Both the position numbers and the translations under genes were made by a program. From an uncultured Kouleothrix sp. (GTDB taxonomy: Bacteria; Chloroflexota; Chloroflexia; Chloroflexales; Roseiflexaceae), in NCBI GenBank assembly GCA_937858455.1, contig CALLYN010000569.1, forward strand, positions 1 to 5,424: a DNA stretch of 5,424 nucleotides, read 5' to 3'. The notes under the pieces were generated by a model. That model ran no database searches, had not been told where the DNA came from, and was given only the letters and a program-made list of their open reading frames with translations. This document shows, piece after piece, positions 1 through 5,424 of the stretch (its first letter is position 1; the number at the start of each line of letters is the position of its first letter).

Positions 1-255
1 CGCGCGGCTTGGCGCGGCCGGCTCCAGGCTCAGCGGCGCCGGGTGGTAGCCGTTGCCGGCGCCATCGGCGGCCACAAGCGTACGCAGCGCCGGGCCGGTG
101 CCATACTGCCAAACGCTTGGCACAGGCGAGCGGCTGGGCGCGCCCTGCGCCACCACTCGCAGCACCCGCTTCGCCACCTCGGTCTCGGCGCGGTCGTAGC
201 CGCTCACATCGGCCAGCCAGCGCGTATAGCGCGCGCGGCTGTCGACGCGGTCGAG
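1..255 (-). other. Post-KS2 linker, residues ~1551-1635
   Basis: The residues after KS2 begin with an amphipathic stretch ([17 protein letters not shown], then RVLRVVAQG), a conserved-looking adaptor. They then turn into low-complexity Pro/Ser/Ala sequence ending in LEPAAPSRA at the window edge. No further catalytic motif is visible. Such a linker commonly precedes an ACP or reductase domain in megasynthases, but what follows here is outside the window. Confidence 0.5.
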
Positions 256-3200
256 CGAGCCGGGGATGCGGCGGGTCAGCGTCATCGCGATCTGCGAGCC
301 GAAGCCGGCCGCCAGGTGAATGGCGTACTGCACCGGGTAGCGCCCGCCACGGCTCAGGGTCAGCTCGCCGAGATCGGGGTCGATCTCCTTCAGGTTCGGC
401 ACCGGCGGCACGATCCCGTGCTCGAGGATCTTGAGCGCGATCACGTCCTCGATGCCCACGCCCATCGGGTGGCCGGTGAAGCCCTTGGTATTGGCCATCA
501 CGATCTCGCCGGCGGCCGGCCCAAACGTCTGGCGCAGCGCCGTGACCTCGGCGGCGGCGCTGCCGCCGCGCGCGGGAGTGTATGTCTCGTGCGATACGAA
601 CACCGTCTGCGCGGCGAACGCGCGCCGGTCGAGGCCGAAGCGGCGCTCGGCGGCGGTCACCAGCCGGTCCATCACCTGCGAGATATGCGCGACGTCGAGG
701 CGCGTGCCGTGGAATGCGCTGTTGGCGGTTTCGCTGCTGAGCAGCTCGACCACGCCGCGCATGCCGCGCTCGCGCACGGCGTCTTCGCTCTCGACCAGCA
801 GGGCGCAGGCGCCCATGCCGAGGATCGTGCCATGGCGGCGGCGGTCGAACGGCAGCGCGGCCTGCTCAACCCGGTCGTCGGTGGCGGCGGCGCCGGTCGC
901 CAGGAAGCCCGCGCCGATCCACTCCATCAGGTTCTCGCCGGTCACGTCGTCGGCGGCCACCACCAGAACGCGGCGGCAGCGCCCCGAGCGGATCCAGTCC
1001 TCGGCCAGGGCCACGCCCTGGGTGGTGCTGGCGCAGGCGGCATTGACGTGCGTATTCGGGCCGCGCGCGCCGATATACTCGGCGAACTGGCTGTGGCCCA
1101 TCGCCAGGATGCGGAACAGGAAGCGCCGGTCGAACTGGTATGGCTCGCGCTCGATCTCGGCGCGCAGCGCGCCAATGCGCCGGCCGATCTCCTGCGCCGT
1201 GGCCGGGTCGTTGGTATAGCGCCGCAGGTCTTCCAGCTCGGCCAGCTGGGCGCGGCGATTTTCCCAGGCGTAGAAGCGCGCAAACTCGTCGGCCATCCGG
1301 TCGACGCCGGGAAACGCGCTCGCGAAGATCACGCCCGTCTCGTCGCGCAGCGGCTCGGGCAGCAGCCAGCGCTCGGGCAGGAACGTGCCCTTGCTGGTCT
1401 TGCGATACGTCTGCACCAGCGGGATGCCGGCCTCGCGCAGCGCGTCGAGGCCAGCGGCGATGGCCAGCTGGGTGGTAATATCGAGCGCCTCGAGCAGCTT
1501 CGCCGGCACGCCATACTCGTCGGCCAGGTCGAACGCGCCGGGGCGCGCCGCCAGCTTGATCATCTCGTCGCTGTCGGTGAGCGTCTCGAACTCGCCGCCA
1601 CCGTCGGCGCCCTTCACCAGCCGCGTCACGCGCTTGGCGAGCATGCGCTTGCGGAAGCGCTCGGGGATCAGGTCGATGAACTGCTCGCCGCGCAGGATGC
1701 GCAGGGCGTTGTCGGGATCCATCACCGGCTTCTCGGCGCCGGGCAGACCCAGGCCGGTGCCGCTGATCACCACCGACCCGAGCGGAACCGCGTTGCGGTC
1801 GTAGGTGCTCGCGGCTGCGGGCTGCGGGCTAGGGGCTGCGCTGAGCCCCTGCAGCGCCTGGGCCAGCAGCTGGCCGAGCGCCTCAACCGATTGTAGGGCC
1901 GGCTGCCCATTTCCATATGCCATGGTCGTTTCCTCTGCTCGCCGGGTAGGAGCAGCCTGCGGAACCGGCACCGCGACAGCGGCCACCGCCGCGGCATTCA
2001 CGGCCGGCAGGGCTTCTTTCATCTTTCGTCCTTGGTCTTGCGCCGGCCCCGGATTCTCGGTTCTTGGTTCTTGGTTCTCACGTACGCCGTACCCTGCCGC
2101 GTACAGCCCGCACAGCACCTGGTTGAAGCTCGCCAGCTCGCCCGTCTTGGGGTGGTTGCTGAACAGCGAGACCACGCCCGGCTTGCTGCCGAGCACGTCG
2201 TCGACAAAGCCCTTGAGCGCCTTCTTCGGGCCAACCTCCACGAACGTGCGCGCGCCATTGGCATAGAGCGTCTCGAGGCCCTTGACCCACTGTACCGGCG
2301 AGGCGATCTGGAGCTCCAGGATGTCTTTGATGCCCTCGACATCGGTGGGGTACAGCTCGCCGGTCACGTTCGCCACCAGCGCCAGCTTCGGCGGCGCGAT
2401 CCGCAGCCGGTTGAGCACTTGGCGCAGCGGCTTCGAGGCCGGGGCGACGATCTTGGTATGGAAGGCATGGCTCACTGGGATGCGCTGGGCCTGGAAGCCC
2501 TTCTGCGTGAATAGCTCGATCGCCTGCTCGACGGCCTTGCTCGCGCCGCCGATCACGGCCTGGCCGTAGCTGTTGATGTTCGCGGCCACCACGTAGCCGT
2601 CGATCGATTGCAGCGTCTGCTGCACCACGTCGAGCGGGGCCATCACCGCGGCCATCCAGCCGTTGTCGCCCATGCTCACCTTGGTCATCTCGGCGCCGCG
2701 CGCGGCGGCGGCCTCGAGCGCATCGGCCAGCGGCATGATCTGGGCGGCGGTGAGCGCGGCGTACTCGCCAAGCGAGTGGCCCATCACCATGTCGGGCGCG
2801 AAGCCATACTCGGCCAGCAGCCGGTGGATCGCCGCATCGAGCGTGAGCATGGCCGGCTGGGTGATCGCCGTCTGCATCAGGTCTTTTTCGGCCTTCTTCA
2901 CCGCCGCCGGGTCGTCGCCATCCACAAAGATATAGCTGGTGAGCGGCTTGCCGAGGATCGGCGTCATCACCTGGTCGGCCTCGTCGAACACCGCCTTCAC
3001 GGCCGGCGAGACACTCGCCAGCTCGCGGCCCATGTTGACATACTGGCTGCCCTGGCCGGGGAACAGAAATGCCACCTTGCCGGCTGCGGCGCCGCTGCCA
3101 CGGAACACGCCCTGAGCCTGCAGCGCCTTCCACGCGGCCGGGTTATCGAAGCCGGCGGCCTTGCGCGCCTTCACGATCTTGTCGAGCAGCTCGTCGTGCG

Positions 3201-4905
3201 AGCCAAAGTCGATCACCAGGCGCTCGCTGGCGCTCAGCACCTCGGGCGCTGGCGTGGCGATCGGCGGCGTCCAGCCGGCCTCGACCTTGCGAAACGCCTC
3301 GTCGAGCGCGTCCTTCAGCGCCACCGGCGTGTCGGCGCCCAGCGCGAGGATGCCGCGGATGGGCTTCGGGGCCGGCGAGGGGCCACCAAACGACGAACGC
3401 GAGCTATCATCTGACGCCGCGCGTTGGCCGTTGGCCGTTGGCCGCTGGTCAGCACCCGCGCCTGTAAATTGGGTGCGGTCGCTCGTCTTCAACATGCCCG
3501 GCACATACTCCTCGACCACCAGGTGGAAGTTGGTGCCGCCGAAGCCATAGGCGCTGACTGCGGCGCGGCGCGGGTAGCCCGCCGGCTGCGGCCACTCGCG
3601 CGGCTCGTGGTTCAGGTAGAACGGCGTGGCGCCGAAGTTGATATTCGGGTTGGGCTTCTCGGAATTCAGCGTCGGCGGCAGCACCTTGTCGTGCAGCGCC
3701 ATCACCGTCTTCAGCAGGCCGGCCGCGCCGGCGCCGGCCTTCAGGTGGCCGACATTGCTCTTGGCCGAGCCAAGCGCGATCCGGCCGCGCTCGGCGCCGC
3801 CGAACACCTTGGTGAGGCTTTCGACCTCGACCACGTCGCCGACCTTGGTGCTGGTGCCGTGGGCCTCCACCAGCGTGGCGGTGGCCGGGTCCAGCCCGGC
3901 GTCGTGCCAGGCGCGCTGGATCGCCAGCACCTGCCCGACCGGGTTTGGCGCGGTGATGCCCTTGCCCTTGCCGTCGCTCGAGCCGCCGATGCCGCGCAGC
4001 ACCGCGTAGATCTTATCGCCGTCGCGCTCGGCGTCGGCCAGGCGCTTGAGCAAGAACATCGCCGCGCCCTCGCCCATCACAAAGCCATCGGCGCCATCGC
4101 CAAACGGGCGCGTGCCGGTGGCGCTGAGCGCGCCGATCTTGCAGAACTTCACGAACGTCGAGACGCCCATGTTGCGGTCGACGCCGCCGGTGAGCACCGC
4201 GTCGCACTGGTTCTGCAGCAGCAGCTCGACGGCCGCGTCGAAGGCCGCGAACGTCGAGGCGCAGGCCGCGTCGGTGATGAAGCTAGGGCCGCGCAGGTTC
4301 AGCACATTCGCCACGCGCCCGGCCACGATATTCGGCAGCTCGCCGGGCATCGAGTCTTCGGTGATCGGCGGGAAGCGCCGCTCGATCTGCTCGTGCCAGC
4401 GCGCCAGCATCGCGGTGCGGGCCTCGGCCGGCAGGTGCTGAAACTCGGGCACGGCCTCGAGCGCGCGGGCATACTCGGGGAACGAGATCCGCAGGTTCGT
4501 CTGGTAGTGCAGCTCGCCGCCCATCGCCGTGCCGAGGATCACCCCGGTGTTCTCGAGGTTCAGCGGCCGGTCGGGGTAGCCGTAGTCGGCCAGCGCCTCG
4601 GCGGCGATCGTCACCGCCCACTGCTGGCCCTCGTCCATCGCGGCGGCCACCTTCGGCGGGATGCGAAAGCGCTGCCAATCGAAGGTAAAGCCGCGCACCC
4701 AGCCGCCAATCTTGCTGTAGGTTTTGTCGGGGGCGGCAGGGTCGGCATCATAGTAGCTCGCCACGCTCCAACGCTCGGAAGGCACTTCCGTGATGCTGTA
4801 GCGCTTGGCGAGGATGTTTTTCCAGTATGCTGGCGCGTTCGGCGCATCCGGCAAGATCGCCCCGAGGCCAACGATCGCGATCGCGCGATCGGCTGTTGAG
4901 TTCAT
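1..4905 (-). CDS. Multidomain KS-AT-KS type I polyketide/fatty-acid (PUFA-like) synthase, C-terminus beyond window
   Basis: The frame is open for 1635 codons from the ATG at 4905 to base 1 with no stop, so the protein is truncated only by the window edge. The start is secure: TAAGGAG lies 8 nt upstream and the next residues ([17 protein letters not shown]) open directly into a KS fold. The domain order is KS1 (~8-460), linker, AT (~608-905), linker, KS2 (~1043-1550), then a Pro/Ala-rich stretch to 1635. Both KS domains and the AT keep their catalytic residues. No acyl-carrier serine motif (DSL-like) is seen, so ACP and reductive domains are presumably downstream. As a family, such enzymes load malonyl units through the AT and condense them on a carrier protein in the cytoplasm. 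The KS-AT start is like PfaA/PfaB and HglE-type synthases; the second catalytic KS after the AT is unlike a standard PKS module. The inter-domain linkers carry heptanucleotide repeats. Class is confident; product unknown. Confidence 0.93.
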   Translation of the reverse strand, partial: MNSTADRAIAIVGLGAILPDAPNAPAYWKNILAKRYSITEVPSERWSVASYYDADPAAPDKTYSKIGGWVRGFTFDWQRFRIPPKVAAAMDEGQQWAVTIAAEALADYGYPDRPLNLENTGVILGTAMGGELHYQTNLRISFPEYARALEAVPEFQHLPAEARTAMLARWHEQIERRFPPITEDSMPGELPNIVAGRVANVLNLRGPSFITDAACASTFAAFDAAVELLLQNQCDAVLTGGVDRNMGVSTFVKFCKIGALSATGTRPFGDGADGFVMGEGAAMFLLKRLADAERDGDKIYAVLRGIGGSSDGKGKGITAPNPVGQVLAIQRAWHDAGLDPATATLVEAHGTSTKVGDVVEVESLTKVFGGAERGRIALGSAKSNVGHLKAGAGAAGLLKTVMALHDKVLPPTLNSEKPNPNINFGATPFYLNHEPREWPQPAGYPRRAAVSAYGFGGTNFHLVVEEYVPGMLKTSDRTQFTGAGADQRPTANGQRAASDDSSRSSFGGPSPAPKPIRGILALGADTPVALKDALDEAFRKVEAGWTPPIATPAPEVLSASERLVIDFGSHDELLDKIVKARKAAGFDNPAAWKALQAQGVFRGSGAAAGKVAFLFPGQGSQYVNMGRELASVSPAVKAVFDEADQVMTPILGKPLTSYIFVDGDDPAAVKKAEKDLMQTAITQPAMLTLDAAIHRLLAEYGFAPDMVMGHSLGEYAALTAAQIMPLADALEAAAARGAEMTKVSMGDNGWMAAVMAPLDVVQQTLQSIDGYVVAANINSYGQAVIGGASKAVEQAIELFTQKGFQAQRIPVSHAFHTKIVAPASKPLRQVLNRLRIAPPKLALVANVTGELYPTDVEGIKDILELQIASPVQWVKGLETLYANGARTFVEVGPKKALKGFVDDVLGSKPGVVSLFSNHPKTGELASFNQVLCGLYAAGYGVRENQEPRTENPGPAQDQGRKMKEALPAVNAAAVAAVAVPVPQAAPTRRAEETTMAYGNGQPALQSVEALGQLLAQALQGLSAAPSPQPAAASTYDRNAVPLGSVVISGTGLGLPGAEKPVMDPDNALRILRGEQFIDLIPERFRKRMLAKRVTRLVKGADGGGEFETLTDSDEMIKLAARPGAFDLADEYGVPAKLLEALDITTQLAIAAGLDALREAGIPLVQTYRKTSKGTFLPERWLLPEPLRDETGVIFASAFPGVDRMADEFARFYAWENRRAQLAELEDLRRYTNDPATAQEIGRRIGALRAEIEREPYQFDRRFLFRILAMGHSQFAEYIGARGPNTHVNAACASTTQGVALAEDWIRSGRCRRVLVVAADDVTGENLMEWIGAGFLATGAAATDDRVEQAALPFDRRRHGTILGMGACALLVESEDAVRERGMRGVVELLSSETANSAFHGTRLDVAHISQVMDRLVTAAERRFGLDRRAFAAQTVFVSHETYTPARGGSAAAEVTALRQTFGPAAGEIVMANTKGFTGHPMGVGIEDVIALKILEHGIVPPVPNLKEIDPDLGELTLSRGGRYPVQYAIHLAAGFGSQIAMTLTRRIPGSLDRVDSRARYTRWLADVSGYDRAETEVAKRVLRVVAQGAPSRSPVPSVWQYGTGPALRTLVAADGAGNGYHPAPLSLEPAAPSRA
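256..1779 (-). other. Second, extended ketosynthase domain KS2 (residues ~1043-1550)
   Basis: This second beta-ketoacyl synthase starts at [13 protein letters not shown]. The nucleophile is Cys1291 in [10 protein letters not shown]. His1439 sits in [12 protein letters not shown] and His1479 in [11 protein letters not shown], with Lys1474 five residues before it. It therefore has a full Cys-His-His set and is not a chain-length factor, which lacks the cysteine. About 246 residues separate its first strand from the cysteine, against about 205 in KS1. The extra length comprises an N-terminal charged part ([13 protein letters not shown]) and a helical part ([20 protein letters not shown]) before the active site. 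The usual HGTST motif is replaced by HETYT and the usual NxGH by TGH. It is clearly diverged from KS1 rather than a recent duplicate. Its substrate cannot be inferred. Confidence 0.88.
1806..1840. repeat. Heptanucleotide repeat tract just before KS2
   Basis: The plus strand at 1813-1840 reads as GGCTGCG, GGCTGCG, GGCTAGG and GGCTGCG; the preceding seven bases (TGCTCGC) are a weak fifth unit. It is translated as a Ser/Ala/Pro/Gln linker (residues ~1022-1034, [12 protein letters not shown]) about ten residues before the first strand of KS2. Confidence 0.75.
1921..1936 (-). promoter_or_regulatory. Possible internal translation start ahead of KS2
   Basis: An in-frame ATG at 1923 (Met995) is preceded on the minus strand by AGAGGA with a 7-nt spacer, a fair Shine-Dalgarno match. 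The codons that follow ([20 protein letters not shown]) look like a plausible free N-terminus leading into a helix and then KS2. It could allow a shorter KS2-containing polypeptide or be a relic of a once separate gene. GAG-GAA codons can also give this match by chance. Confidence 0.35.
2017..2079. repeat. Heptanucleotide repeat tract in the AT-KS2 linker
   Basis: The plus strand at 2052-2079 reads as four units: GATTCTC, GGTTCTT, GGTTCTT and GGTTCTC. In the same 7-bp phase, 2017-2037 reads TTTCATC, TTTCGTC and CTTGGTC, a second degenerate family; two units between them (2038-2051) have lost similarity. The full 63 bp is nine heptads, equal to 21 codons (residues 943-963), and encodes a polar segment rich in Glu, Gln, Pro and Lys beginning ENQEPRTEN. 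It starts right where the AT tail ends. Confidence 0.75.
2191..3084 (-). other. Malonyl-CoA-type acyltransferase domain (residues ~608-905)
   Basis: This is a FabD-like acyltransferase that moves the extender unit from CoA to the carrier protein. The oxyanion loop FPGQGSQ begins at residue 615, with Gln618. The nucleophile is Ser711 in [10 protein letters not shown]. Arg736, exactly 25 residues later as in FabD (Ser92/Arg117), should bind the malonyl carboxylate. The catalytic histidine is His816 in the sequence VSHAFHT. In PKS ATs an HAFH signature marks malonyl-CoA choice, whereas YASH marks methylmalonyl-CoA, so malonyl is predicted. The domain ends around [12 protein letters not shown] (near residue 887) with a tail to about residue 942. 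A KS-AT linker of roughly 150 residues precedes it. Confidence 0.94.
3423..3450. repeat. Heptanucleotide tandem repeat in the KS1-AT linker
   Basis: The unit GTTGGCC occurs three times perfectly (3423-3443), and the next seven bases, GCTGGTC, match it at 5 of 7. It is translated in the megasynthase as residues 486-495 ([10 protein letters not shown]), a stretch unlike the ordered domains on either side and followed by a Ser-rich run. Confidence 0.85.
3526..4884 (-). other. Ketosynthase domain KS1 (residues ~8-460)
   Basis: This is a thiolase-fold beta-ketoacyl synthase that condenses an acyl chain with a malonyl-derived extender. The nucleophile is Cys215 in DAACAST. The two histidines are His349 in [11 protein letters not shown] and His387 in [10 protein letters not shown]. 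Their spacing (134 and 38 residues) matches FabF-type enzymes. The domain closes with [15 protein letters not shown] near residue 456-466. Other hallmarks are [12 protein letters not shown] and [10 protein letters not shown]. All catalytic positions are present, so it should be active and is not a decarboxylating KSQ or a chain-length factor. The overall style looks closer to PUFA/heterocyst-glycolipid-type KS domains than to modular PKS; that is an impression, not an alignment. Confidence 0.95.
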
Positions 4906-4913
4906 AATAATCA

Positions 4914-4920
4914 CTCCTTA
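4914..4920 (-). promoter_or_regulatory. Ribosome binding site of the megasynthase
   Basis: TAAGGAG, read on the minus strand, lies 8 nt before the ATG at 4905 and is a strong Shine-Dalgarno match that fixes the start. It directly abuts the foot of the upstream hairpin (4921-5009), so the hairpin could position or expose it for ribosomes arriving from the acyl-CoA dehydrogenase stop codon. Confidence 0.85.
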
Positions 4921-5009
4921 GAGTAGCCGGCAGTGGGCAGTAGGCAGCTCACCGCGAATTGATTACCTGCATCGCGAACTGCTTACCGCCCACCGCCAGC
5001 TGGCTACTC
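4921..5009 (-). repeat. 89-bp imperfect palindrome (hairpin) filling the intergenic gap
   Basis: On the minus strand the 5' arm (5009-4976) pairs with the 3' arm (4950-4921). Eight perfect pairs (GAGTAGCC with GGCTACTC) are followed by a 4-nt AGCT bulge at 5001-4998. Then come 22 positions of which 18 are Watson-Crick, 3 are G-U and 1 is A-C. A 25-nt loop (4975-4951) remains, and it can add a short CGCGA/TCGCG helix. The foot contains the last Glu codon and TAG of the upstream gene, and the other end touches the megasynthase RBS. Both arms are built of 7-bp units (GGCAGTG, GGCAGTA and GGCAGCT on plus at 4929-4949; AACTGCT, TACCGCC and CACCGCC at 4977-4997). No U-tract follows, so it is not a classic terminator. 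It may be an attenuator, an mRNA stabiliser or a REP/MITE-like repeat. Confidence 0.8.
4951..4990. repeat. 20-bp imperfect tandem duplication in the hairpin loop and arm
   Basis: Positions 4951-4970 and 4971-4990 are adjacent copies that match at 15 of 20 positions, sharing CGCGAA, TG and TTACC blocks. The duplication spans the loop and part of one arm of the larger palindrome, so the element carries both inverted and direct repetition. Confidence 0.6.
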
Positions 5010-5424
5010 GGCGGGGAACGCCTCGATCAGCTTGCCGGCCACCAGGTTCATATCGTCGATCAGCCCGGCCTGGGCCGCGAAGATCGCCGGGAGGTCGAGC
5101 GAGCCGGGCAGGTTCGCGTCGGTCTGGCCTGCGCCGATCGCCCAGCGCAGCCCGTCGTTGGCCACCTTCAGCGCGGCATCGCGCGCGTGGATGCGCGCCA
5201 TCACCCGCAGCGTCTCGGGGGCCAGCGGCGTGGCCACAGTCGGGTTGTTGGCGGCGCGCTCGGCGAAGATCGCGGCTGTCTCGGCGTAGGCGATCAGCTC
5301 GCCGAGCCGGAACAGGATGTGCTGGTTGCGCGTCAGCCGGTCGAGCCGGCAGCGGTCGAGCAGGGCCGCCAGCGCGCGCAGCGCCAGCGCGGCGGTCGCG
5401 GCGCCGCTTTCGTTGCCGGGGGTG
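5004..5424 (-). CDS. Acyl-CoA dehydrogenase-like protein, C-terminal 139 residues (5' end outside window)
   Basis: The frame is open from the right edge (first full codon at 5423) and ends at TAG, 5004-5006, with last residues LIEAFPAE. The visible part is almost entirely helical and Ala/Leu-rich: [20 protein letters not shown], then [20 protein letters not shown], then [14 protein letters not shown]. This matches the C-terminal helical extension that follows the catalytic core in VLCAD/ACAD9-type and some bacterial acyl-CoA dehydrogenases, which oxidise acyl-CoA to enoyl-CoA with FAD. The flavin site and catalytic base lie outside the window, so activity cannot be judged. A short internal ATG at 5237 is not the start, because the frame continues upstream with the same composition. 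It lies 98 bp upstream of the megasynthase on the same strand and is probably co-transcribed. The family call rests on the tail alone. Confidence 0.6.
   Translation of the reverse strand, partial: TPGNESGAATAALALRALAALLDRCRLDRLTRNQHILFRLGELIAYAETAAIFAERAANNPTVATPLAPETLRVMARIHARDAALKVANDGLRWAIGAGQTDANLPGSLDLPAIFAAQAGLIDDMNLVAGKLIEAFPAE

Noticed and set aside
256..1779. KS2 as a chain-length factor
   Set aside because: The active-site cysteine (1291) and both histidines are present, which a CLF lacks.
43..1896. 617-codon open frame on the plus strand
   Set aside because: It is antisense to KS2, whose catalytic motifs are all in the minus frame. Its product is an Arg/Ala/Gly/His-rich sequence with no recognisable domain, as expected opposite a GC-biased gene.
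2078..3133. 351-codon minus-strand open frame
   Set aside because: It overlaps the AT domain in another frame; the AT motifs FPGQG, GHSLG and HAFH are all read in the megasynthase frame, not this one.
4877..4884. HIP1 octamer GCGATCGC, a cyanobacterial hallmark
   Set aside because: I noticed only this copy; it lies in codons for Ala-Ile-Ala-Ile and is expected by chance in GC-rich DNA.
3424..4899. 491-codon open frame on the plus strand
   Set aside because: It is antisense to KS1, with the same shadow composition (runs of Ala, Arg, Gly, Val, His) and no family motif.
4906..5003. Promoter for the megasynthase in the intergenic gap
   Set aside because: No convincing -35/-10 pair was found; the gap is taken up by the hairpin and the RBS.
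4921..5009. Rho-independent terminator
   Set aside because: The stem is strong but is followed by TAAGGAGTG and the next gene's start, with no U-tract.
4921..5009. Transposed MITE with target-site duplication
   Set aside because: The ends are inverted repeats, but the flanking bases (tcctta on the left, gcgggg on the right) are not duplicated, so recent insertion is not supported.

Overview
The window is GC-rich DNA whose real coding content is entirely on the minus strand. Reading right to left, it holds the 3' end of an acyl-CoA dehydrogenase-like gene (5004-5424), a 98-bp intergenic gap almost filled by a large imperfect hairpin, and the first 1635 codons of a multidomain ketosynthase/acyltransferase megasynthase (4905 down to base 1). 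The megasynthase has no stop inside the window and continues past its left edge. Everything long on the plus strand, including open frames of 617 and 491 codons, is an antisense shadow.

The megasynthase order is KS1 (residues ~8-460), a linker, a malonyl-type AT (~608-905), a second linker (~906-1042), an extended KS2 (~1043-1550) and the start of a third linker. The catalytic residues of all three domains are visible: KS1 Cys215/His349/His387; AT Ser711/Arg736/His816; KS2 Cys1291/His1439/His1479. No acyl-carrier motif lies between them, so carrier and reductive domains should lie downstream, outside the window. The logic resembles iterative type I polyketide, PUFA-like or 'secondary lipid' synthases. 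The acyl-CoA dehydrogenase just upstream fits a lipid pathway in which a product or precursor is desaturated or oxidised. The product cannot be named from this window.

The least expected feature is a set of short tandem repeats with a 7-bp unit. Four tracts with four different units sit only in non-domain DNA: both arms of the intergenic hairpin, the KS1-AT linker, and two places in the AT-KS2 linker. They recall the heptanucleotide STRR repeats known from cyanobacteria, but here most are translated. A 7-bp unit shifts the reading frame with every single gain or loss, so they are possible phase-variation sites. They may also mark former intergenic DNA that was absorbed when separate genes fused; an in-frame ATG with a ribosome-binding-like sequence just before KS2 supports that reading.

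The organism is a high-GC bacterium. The heptad repeats, codon choice and gene type suggest a filamentous Chloroflexota member (Roseiflexus/Kouleothrix-like), but this is an inference from memory of such genomes and only moderately secure.
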